Assembly: GCA_002887195.1 (NCBI GenBank)
Contig: PJAB01000704.1
Span: 1-21,784, forward strand
Direction of reading: 5' to 3'
Source of the DNA: Chrysochromulina parva
Taxonomy: Eukaryota > Haptophyta > Prymnesiales > Chrysochromulinaceae
Length of the DNA stretch: 21,784 bases
Part shown: piece after piece, positions 15,838-21,784 of the stretch
Position numbering within the stretch: position 1 is the stretch's first letter
Layout: every line of letters starts with the position of its first letter
The notes under the pieces: generated by a model
What the model saw: the letters and a program-made list of their open reading frames with translations, nothing else
Told to the model about the DNA's origin: nothing
The model's database searches: none
Program-made: the position numbers and the translations under genes

Positions 15838-18222
15838 TCACCCCGGCAACCGCTTCTTCAGCAGGTCGAGCACCGCCGTCGCCCCACGCTGCTGCACATT
15901 CTGTGGGATGGAGCGAATGGCGTTGCCCACGATCGTCAGATTCTGAAGCACCGGGAGCAGCGCCAGCTCAGCTGGCAGCATGGTGACGTCGTTGCACGAG
16001 ATGTCGAGCGTCTGCAGCTTCTGGAGCGGCATCAAGTGTTCCACAGGGAGCTCGCGGATGCCATTCTGCTGGACGTGCACCTCTCTCAGCCGGGGGAAGA
16101 GCGCGAGCGGCGGCAGCGCACCCAGTCGGTTCTCACCGAGGTCCAGGTACTCGAGTGGCGCGGCGGCACCGCCCCCAGGCATGTGCAACGAGGCGGCGGT
16201 GAGCTTGTTCGCACAGAGTGAGACAGTCCGGAGCCGCGGACAGAGCCAAAGCGCAGCAGGGACCTCGCCGAGTACGTTGCGGTCAGCATTGAGCTCCGTG
16301 AGGGACGAGAGCACCACGCCAACGAAGCCAAGGTCGCGAAGTTGGTTATGGGCCACACGCACGGCCTGCAGCTCTGGGCAGCTGCCCAAGTCGAAGGGCA
16401 GTAGGCTGAGCGCATTCTTGCTCACGTCGAGGCACCTGAGGCCAGGGATGAGCCCTGAGAGGCCGTCGGGGAGTGCCCTGAGTTGATTGGACGCCGCGAG
16501 GATCGTATGCAGGGTCTCGGGGTACCCGTCCGAGGGCAGCGCCGTTAACTTGAGCCCATCGACCTTGAGCTCTGTACCATCTTTGATCACGTGGCTGTAC
16601 AGCCCGTCGAGCGCCGAGGCGGGCGGCGCGGGGCGCGAGTTCGTCTCCGTCTGGAAGGGAGCCGAAGCAGAGACGCTGTGCGTGGGCCGGCTGGGCGGAG
16701 GCGCGGGCGGCGGCTGCAGCTGGGCCGGCCGTTGGAGCGCGGGAGAGGGTCCGCGAGATGAGGTGCGAGATGAGGACGCTCGCTCGCTCGTCGGTTGTGA
16801 TGGGGGCCGATTGTAGAGCGCATCGAATCCCCTCTCACTGGCTCGACAGTCTGCGCCACGGGGTGGGGCCATACGGCCGAAGCCACCGCCGCCGCCGCCA
16901 GCGCTGTAGGCAGCGCCGCCGCCATAGTGTAGCATCTCCTGCTGCTGCTGCAGGTACTGTTGCTGCATCGTCGCCTGCGGGTGCTGCTGTTGCTGCGCGG
17001 CGTAGGGCATCACCTGCTGGTGCTGGTGCTGGTGCTGCTGGCGGTGCTGCTGGTGCGGCGTCTGCGCGGGGCGGTTCTCGTCGCCGAGCGCGCCGAGCGA
17101 GCGGTCGATTTGCATGGGCGCCATTTGGCCGCGCATGTCGCCGTCCCATTGCGGCGATGTGTCCACGATCTTGCCGCGCAAGTGGGCGAGTAGCTTGGGC
17201 GTCGGCCCGTTGAGGACAGCCGATGGCATCGTGCGCAGCGGGTTGCCGCTGAGCGCGAGCTTGTTGAGCGAGAGGTTGCCGAGCAGCGGTGGCACCTCGC
17301 GCAGCTCGTTGCAGCTCAGGTCCAGGCGCGTGAGAGAGGCGCAAGCACTCAGCTGCTCCACCTCAGTCAACTTGTTCGAGCTAAGGTCGACGGTCGCGAG
17401 CTGCGCCAGGTAAGGCATCCCGCTCGGCAACACCCCGAAGATATTGAAGGGTGCTGAGAGCTCCTGCAGGCCGGTGCACCCTTGCAGCTCGAGGGACTCG
17501 AGGCGGTTGTTCGCGAGTAGCAACGTCCGAAGGCTAGGCACGCTCAGACGCAGCCGGCGCAGCCGATTCTCCGAGGCATCGAGGCTCACGAGCGGCGGAG
17601 GCGACTGGACGAGGTCGGCGGGCAGCTCGATGAGCTCGTTCTTGGCGAGCATGAGCGTCTTGAGCGCACGCATGCCGCCAAGTCCCGACGGCAGTGTCCC
17701 AAGCCGATTGTGTGACAGGTCGAGCTCCACCAGATAGATGAGACCGGCGAAGCTGGGCGGCACGGCCGTGAGTGCATTATGGCTGGCCACCAGCTGCACC
17801 AGCGGCGGCAGATTGAAGGCGCCGAGCTCGGGCAACTGCGTTAGCTGGTTGTGAGCTAGCATGAGCTTCTTGAGTGCCGGCAGCTCGGCGAGCACTGGCG
17901 GAAGCACGCGCAGCCGGTTGTTTGTCGCGTCGAGTTGCTGTAGGTCCTCGAGCGTGCCGAGTTCGTCCGGGAGCGAGATGAGCTCATTTTGCGAGACGTC
18001 CATGGTATCGAGCGTCTCACGCGTCTCCCACCACGCCGAGCCCTCAGGAAGCACGACGCTGCCGATATTGCAACACAGCGGCGGGAGCATCGTGAGCCCG
18101 CGTGCTTGAAGCTTGAGGTGGCCCGAGAAGCGTGCTTGGATGAATGCCTTGGACAGATTTTGATGACCCAGAACAAGCTCGGGCTCTGAAGAGGCTGCCG
18201 CTCCAGCACCACGGCGCTGCAT
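15838..18222 (-). CDS. LRRC40: LRRC40-type leucine-rich-repeat protein
   Basis: Intronless, 794 residues from the ATG at 18222 (the frame stays open to 18414, but that part looks like 5' UTR). The N-terminus (QNLSKAFIQARFSGHLKL) and WWETRETLDTMDVSQNEL match the LRRC40 layout. A first array of LPxxLxxLxxLxxLDLSxN repeats covers about 75-345 and ends in LSGNPLRTMPSAVL plus LLAHLRGKIV. A Gln/His-, Gly- and Ser/Pro-rich linker follows (about 357-537), then a second LRR array (about 540-775) ending GNAIRSIP, RGATAVLDLLKKRLPG. The double array with similar caps is the reason for calling LRRC40. Such proteins are intracellular scaffolds; the precise role is unknown. It lies 185 bp downstream of the start of the fusion gene, on the same strand. 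Confidence 0.83.
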   Translation of the reverse strand: MQRRGAGAAASSEPELVLGHQNLSKAFIQARFSGHLKLQARGLTMLPPLCCNIGSVVLPEGSAWWETRETLDTMDVSQNELISLPDELGTLEDLQQLDATNNRLRVLPPVLAELPALKKLMLAHNQLTQLPELGAFNLPPLVQLVASHNALTAVPPSFAGLIYLVELDLSHNRLGTLPSGLGGMRALKTLMLAKNELIELPADLVQSPPPLVSLDASENRLRRLRLSVPSLRTLLLANNRLESLELQGCTGLQELSAPFNIFGVLPSGMPYLAQLATVDLSSNKLTEVEQLSACASLTRLDLSCNELREVPPLLGNLSLNKLALSGNPLRTMPSAVLNGPTPKLLAHLRGKIVDTSPQWDGDMRGQMAPMQIDRSLGALGDENRPAQTPHQQHRQQHQHQHQQVMPYAAQQQQHPQATMQQQYLQQQQEMLHYGGGAAYSAGGGGGGFGRMAPPRGADCRASERGFDALYNRPPSQPTSERASSSRTSSRGPSPALQRPAQLQPPPAPPPSRPTHSVSASAPFQTETNSRPAPPASALDGLYSHVIKDGTELKVDGLKLTALPSDGYPETLHTILAASNQLRALPDGLSGLIPGLRCLDVSKNALSLLPFDLGSCPELQAVRVAHNQLRDLGFVGVVLSSLTELNADRNVLGEVPAALWLCPRLRTVSLCANKLTAASLHMPGGGAAAPLEYLDLGENRLGALPPLALFPRLREVHVQQNGIRELPVEHLMPLQKLQTLDISCNDVTMLPAELALLPVLQNLTIVGNAIRSIPQNVQQRGATAVLDLLKKRLPG
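16937..17057 (-). repeat. CAG/CTG-rich low-complexity tract (poly-Gln/His) in the LRRC40-type gene
   Basis: Interrupted CTG/TGG/TTG triplets on the plus strand encode runs such as QQHQHQHQQ and QQQEML in the linker between the two LRR arrays. The triplet step keeps the frame open, and the length probably varies between strains. Confidence 0.85.
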
Positions 18223-19155
18223 CTTTATATCTTTCGGAGGTGAACGTCGAGTTCGACCCGGCGAAGACCACGAACCGTTCGACTCTCCTGCCGCCGGGAA
18301 GAGGGTGACCTTGCCATTCACACCGGCTTGAGTGTGAATAGCGAGAGATGCGTGAAAAGTTATCGTGAGGCGGACACCCCGATCCGGTGTATTGACCGAC
18401 GGTGTTGCTCTCACAATGGACTATCTTTTTTTGATCTGCTCACTTTCGTTGTTCTTCGGGTAGTGGCTACGTACAGAGGTTGAGAGGTACAGTACATGTA
18501 GTGCGGGGTCGAGTCTTCGCTGCGTCGCGTTACGATCAATTGGTTACGATTCAGTATTATTGGCATTTTTCTTATCATCAGAGAGCTGCTGGGCCCTGCT
18601 GCGCTACCTAATGAAGCCTTTTTTGCTCGACATAACGCCACTCCTTTTATTGCTCGACACCAACGCGCAACGCCAACGGTAAACGCTAAAAAAAGTACAA
18701 AACGCGAGTTTGCCACGTAGCCACGACCATTCATGCCCAAAACGACGCGTTTGGCCCTCCTATTGAACTTTGAAGGCAATTGTTTGAAGGGCGTCTGACC
18801 CAGAATTGGTCTGACCGGCGCGATGAAGGTCGATGCGAAAAGGAGGTTAATCAGTTAGCCTGAAAACACGACCTCGGCAACCACGGTCCAACGCTCTTCG
18901 CTCCTTCTTGCATGTATACGATCTACTTGCGCTTGTGTCTGCACACGGGCGGCTTCGGGCGGGGCGGGGCGGGGCGAGAGTACACGCATCTGGCTCTGCT
19001 CTCTCTCGCCCGATTTCGCCCACTGCACGCATCGGCATCGCGGCACATGCAATGACGATGGCCTGCGGCATCGCACTCGTCGGTCCCTTACCATCATGTG
19101 GCATGTGGCATGGCCAAACGATATGGTGCCTCGACGGGCGCCTGATAGCGCCGCC
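18223..19155. other. Long intergenic region, LRRC40-type / SEC1, with an AT-richer core
   Basis: No gene is supported here. From about 18420 to 18880 the sequence is clearly richer in A/T than its neighbours (TTGATCTGC, TTCAGTATTATTGG, CTAAAAAAAGTAC), and from about 18955 a GGGCGGGGCGGGGCGGGG box appears. Frames of 80-120 codons on both strands show no recognisable protein. The LRRC40-type 5' UTR and promoter and the SEC1 3' UTR should both lie here. Confidence 0.5.
18957..18976. promoter_or_regulatory. GGGGC-repeat / GC box
   Basis: Consecutive GGGGC units form a G-tract run with four GGGG blocks, which could fold as a G-quadruplex or act as a GC box. It lies about 180 bp past the SEC1 stop and over 700 bp upstream of the LRRC40-type start, so any role is uncertain. 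Confidence 0.35.
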
Positions 19156-21144
19156 TCAAACCTTCGTTACGGAGGCGCCGCCGACGCCGCCGGCGCCGCC
19201 GGCGCCGTCGAGCTGCTTCATGGCCTTGAGGCCGAGCAGGTAGGCCTGCGGCGTGAGCATCGCGGTGGTGCCGATGATGATCTCGCGACCTGGGTACATG
19301 ACTCTCACCTCATGCAGGGCGCGCAGCTCCGAGTAGCACAGGCCGCCGAGCATGATGATGATCAAGCGCTTGCCTGTCGCGGGCACCTCGACCGGCACGG
19401 CCGCGGCCTTGTCCTTCGCCTTCGCGGCCTTCTCCGCGGCCAGCTCGCGCGCCCGCTCGACGAGCGCCTTCGGCTCCGTGGTATAGGGATACTCGACCAG
19501 CTCGAGGCCCTTATCGAGCAAGTCCCCACACAACTGCTTGAGAGGCGGTACGTAGCGAGAGACGTCGTACGTGGCCTCCTCAAAATCGCGCAGCACCTTC
19601 TTCTTCTCCTTCTTCTCCTTGGTGCCCTGGAGCATCGTCACGTTCAGATAGAAGAGATTGAGGATCGCCACCTGGTCCTCCGGCGAGATCCCGGCGAGAT
19701 TGAGCAACTGGCGTCGCTCGTCCTGCTTGATGCCGTCCTGCGTGGCGACGTAGATCATGAGCAGACGCATCTTGTCCTCGGGCGAGAAGGGGATGTCCTC
19801 GCGCTCGAGCAGCGCGCGCAGGTCCGTGAGCGACTGCTTGCCGTACGCCTTGCCAGACGAGTCCTCGCGGCAGGCCATGTTCTGCTCAAGCGTGGCAATC
19901 GCCTCGAGGCAGTGCTTGTTGTACTTGGTCATGAGCTCCTGTGTCACCGCCATGTGCAGCGAGTAGCGCGCGTGCGTTTCTTGGAATTTGGGTAGCCCCC
20001 GCAGCCCCGCCGTCATGTCCTTCAGGTTCTTGGACTTGTCCTTCGAGAGCAGTTTGGCCGCCTCGGGGTTGTCGGCGAGGAACTGCTTGAACTCGGTGTG
20101 CAGGAGCGTGCCCAGGTCGGCGATGTGCATCGAGCGCAACCGCGTCCAGAGCGGGTCCGTGTCATTGAGCAGCACCGTCTTCGACTGCTTCTCGTTGTTG
20201 TTCGCCACGAAGTGGTACGTGTACTTGTCATCGTGGATCGAGAGCAGATCGTGCGCCATCGCCTGGTACGTGAACTCATGCACCAGCGGCGAGATCGCAT
20301 CGTAGGAGCGGTCGAGGAGCAGCAGTGTGGTCTTCTCTTTCTCCTCGGGCGTTCTCGTGACGAAGGACGCGCCCGACGCCGCGAGCTCGGTCAGCTTCCC
20401 CTGCAAGAGCTGCGCAACCGCCGACGCCACGGGCCTCGTCGAGTGCCGAATGAGCGGTATCTCGCCCATCGAGATGCACAGGGTCGCGAGCATCGCGGCC
20501 AGCCTGTGCTGCTCCTGCAGCTTGGCCTCGGAGGCCGCGGGCATGTCTTCGGGCGCGAAGAGCGTGGGCAGCGACTGCGGTGAGTCCAAGACGAACGCGT
20601 TGCTCTCGGTGCACACGAACTCGAGATTAAGCTCCTTGAAGCTCTGCACATAGTTGATGGCATTGGAGGCCTTGATCTTGCCGAAGAGGGCGTCGCTCAC
20701 GTGCGAGCTGAAGAAGAGGTGACAGCTCTTGTACATTGGCTTCTTCTTGTCCTTGAAATCGGTGATCAGCCGGTTGACCGACTCGATCGTCGGCTGGATG
20801 AAGTAGGCTGCGGGGAGGTCGGGCAGTGGCTGCCGCTGCAGGTACTCACCGCTCGGCTGCTTCATCGTGATGTTCTCAACGACTGTGATGTTCTCCTCGA
20901 GCAGCTGGGACATTTTGAACACGGACGAGAGCACACGCACCGTGAAGCTGTCGGCGCACATGACGATGCCTGCCGCCTCTCCCGCCATGCTATGCATCAT
21001 GTCACTGAGCAGGCGAGCCTTGACGGTTTCCCGAAGGTTGAGCGATGCAGCATCGGATTTGCCGAACGTCGAGGGCGCTGGGACCGACGCCAGTGGGGGA
21101 GGGGGCATGCTGCCGCCTGGCTCGTAGTGGCTCGAATACGTCAT
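19156..21144 (-). CDS. SEC1: Sec1/Munc18-family syntaxin-binding protein
   Basis: Intronless, 662 residues from the ATG at 21144, the usual length for the family. SM proteins clasp syntaxin and SNARE bundles to drive vesicle fusion at the plasma membrane. Diagnostic stretches are LLLLDRSYDAISPLVHEFTY (about 273-292), LPKFQETHARYSLHMAVTQEL, SRYVPPLKQLCGDLLDKGLE with EYPYT (about 530-553), and near the C-terminus LIIIMLGGLCYSELRAL and EIIIGTTAMLTPQAYLLGL. These fit the exocytic Sec1/Munc18/KEULE branch better than Sly1, Vps33 or Vps45. The first 35 residues are Pro/Ser-rich and precede the usual start of domain 1. A Lys/Ala/Glu-rich insert sits at about 555-585, and the tail is Gly/Ala-rich. 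The frame is open upstream of 21144 but only from non-ATG codons. Confidence 0.93.
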   Translation of the reverse strand: MTYSSHYEPGGSMPPPPLASVPAPSTFGKSDAASLNLRETVKARLLSDMMHSMAGEAAGIVMCADSFTVRVLSSVFKMSQLLEENITVVENITMKQPSGEYLQRQPLPDLPAAYFIQPTIESVNRLITDFKDKKKPMYKSCHLFFSSHVSDALFGKIKASNAINYVQSFKELNLEFVCTESNAFVLDSPQSLPTLFAPEDMPAASEAKLQEQHRLAAMLATLCISMGEIPLIRHSTRPVASAVAQLLQGKLTELAASGASFVTRTPEEKEKTTLLLLDRSYDAISPLVHEFTYQAMAHDLLSIHDDKYTYHFVANNNEKQSKTVLLNDTDPLWTRLRSMHIADLGTLLHTEFKQFLADNPEAAKLLSKDKSKNLKDMTAGLRGLPKFQETHARYSLHMAVTQELMTKYNKHCLEAIATLEQNMACREDSSGKAYGKQSLTDLRALLEREDIPFSPEDKMRLLMIYVATQDGIKQDERRQLLNLAGISPEDQVAILNLFYLNVTMLQGTKEKKEKKKVLRDFEEATYDVSRYVPPLKQLCGDLLDKGLELVEYPYTTEPKALVERARELAAEKAAKAKDKAAAVPVEVPATGKRLIIIMLGGLCYSELRALHEVRVMYPGREIIIGTTAMLTPQAYLLGLKAMKQLDGAGGAGGVGGASVTKV

Positions 21145-21539
21145 GTCCGGTTGTTTCTTCTTTGAACCCCACTGCCGATCGCGGCATGGCACGGACACAG
21201 GGTGAGTGAGCTCGAGCCACGCCGCGAGAGGGCTGGGCCAGTGGGAGGTGCGCACAGCTTGGCTAGCTGAAGCCGAGGGATGGGCTGATGAGGCGTGAGC
21301 GGCGCACCATCGGACGCGCGCAAAAGGCGCGACGGTCGCACTCTGGGCTCGGACGGTGCCGAGTGCTGATGAATTGCATCATCAGGAGAAAGAGTGCGAG
21401 AAACAATGTATGGTCGCGGCGGGTCATGCACGTTCCTGATACATGTAGTCACTGACAGTGTTCAGCCAGTTATATGAATGTGCGGTCCCCCTGCCTGGTG
21501 CCTGCGCACACGCAACACCAACCTAACGCACGCACCTGA

Positions 21540-21554
21540 GACTCAGACTGAGTC
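21540..21554. promoter_or_regulatory. Palindrome GACTCAG-A-CTGAGTC
   Basis: Two 7-bp arms around one base, about 390 bp upstream of the SEC1 ATG. The right arm continues as TGAGTCA, the core recognised by AP-1/bZIP dimers in other eukaryotes. A binding role is inference. Confidence 0.35.
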
Positions 21555-21692
21555 ATGGGCATGGCGCTGAGTGAGCAGTGACTGTGTGGCGACCGGACTC
21601 TCTTGCACTCAGCAGACTCGAGACTGCGTCACGTTCCGTCTTATAGTCTCAACTCGGTAACTCAACCATCAGTGTAAGGTACGCCATACGCA

Positions 21693-21779
21693 GCGTATTT
21701 TGTTTTTGCGTATTTTCAGCATTTTGCGTATTGCGTATTTTTGACCCGCATTACGTATTGCGTATTGCGTATTGCGTAT
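21693..21779. repeat. GCGTATT heptanucleotide repeat
   Basis: Interspersed, then tandem copies of GCGTATT (with TTTTGCGTATT and ACGTATT variants) become regular toward the right edge (TTGCGTATTGCGTATTGCG). The tract may continue beyond the window. Confidence 0.85.
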
Positions 21780-21784
21780 GACTG

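Larger units (their letters stand above)
21145..21784. other. SEC1 5' flank, no gene seen
   Basis: The region holds the SEC1 5' UTR and promoter. I see a near-perfect palindrome (21540-21554) and a GCGTATT repeat at the window edge. No coding frame is convincing. Confidence 0.5.

Noticed and set aside
18411..18779. Minus-strand frame of about 120 codons in the long spacer
   Set aside because: No recognisable domain, AT-richer sequence unlike the genes here, and no supporting start context.
18847..19243. Short frames on both strands after the SEC1 stop
   Set aside because: Compositional frames around a GC box, with no family features.

Overview
The window looks like nuclear DNA of a GC-rich, gene-dense eukaryotic microalga. 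The evidence is a set of clearly eukaryotic genes (CHD chromatin remodeler, Sec1/Munc18 vesicle-fusion protein, LRRC40-type protein, eukaryotic protein kinase, VIT-VWA protein), short GT-AG introns whose phases match, and an algal SnoaL/NTF2-like protein with an ER-type signal peptide, as expected where the plastid is of secondary origin. A haptophyte is my best guess, from gene style alone and with low confidence; a pelagophyte or another GC-rich stramenopile is not excluded. Layout, left to right: (1) 1-5153, plus strand: the 3' part of a large CHD6-9-type remodeler gene in three exons. Downstream of the helicase it carries a SANT-like segment, a reduced CXXC zinc finger, a domain resembling the bacterial McrB N-terminal (MrcB_N/DUF3578) domain, and Agenet/Tudor-like modules. 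Both introns are largely built from 10-bp tandem repeats. (2) 5617-7704, minus: a protein kinase with an N-myristoylation-type start and a long Ala/Lys/Glu tail. (3) 7919-8491, plus: a single-pass membrane protein with a doublecortin-like domain, divergent from the kinase. (4) 8615-9173, minus: a two-exon Lin0512-family gene. (5) 9493-10770, minus: a three-exon SnoaL/NTF2-like protein with signal peptide. (6) 10822-12765, minus: a VIT plus VWA protein. (7) 12869-13576, plus: an orphan six-TM membrane protein. (8) 14063-15652, minus: a fusion of a 3-hydroxyisobutyrate-dehydrogenase-like enzyme and a phosphonatase-like HAD hydrolase. (9) 15838-18222, minus: an LRRC40-type leucine-rich-repeat protein. 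(10) 19156-21144, minus: a Sec1/Munc18 protein. The genes do not form one pathway; this is an ordinary eukaryotic neighbourhood with short spacers. No RNA genes, transposons or CRISPR arrays were seen. The two strongest leads are the chromatin remodeler, which combines a eukaryotic motor, an unmethylated-CpG-type finger and a restriction-system DNA-reading domain, and the two-domain dehydrogenase/phosphonatase enzyme. The repeat-built introns of the remodeler are a third.
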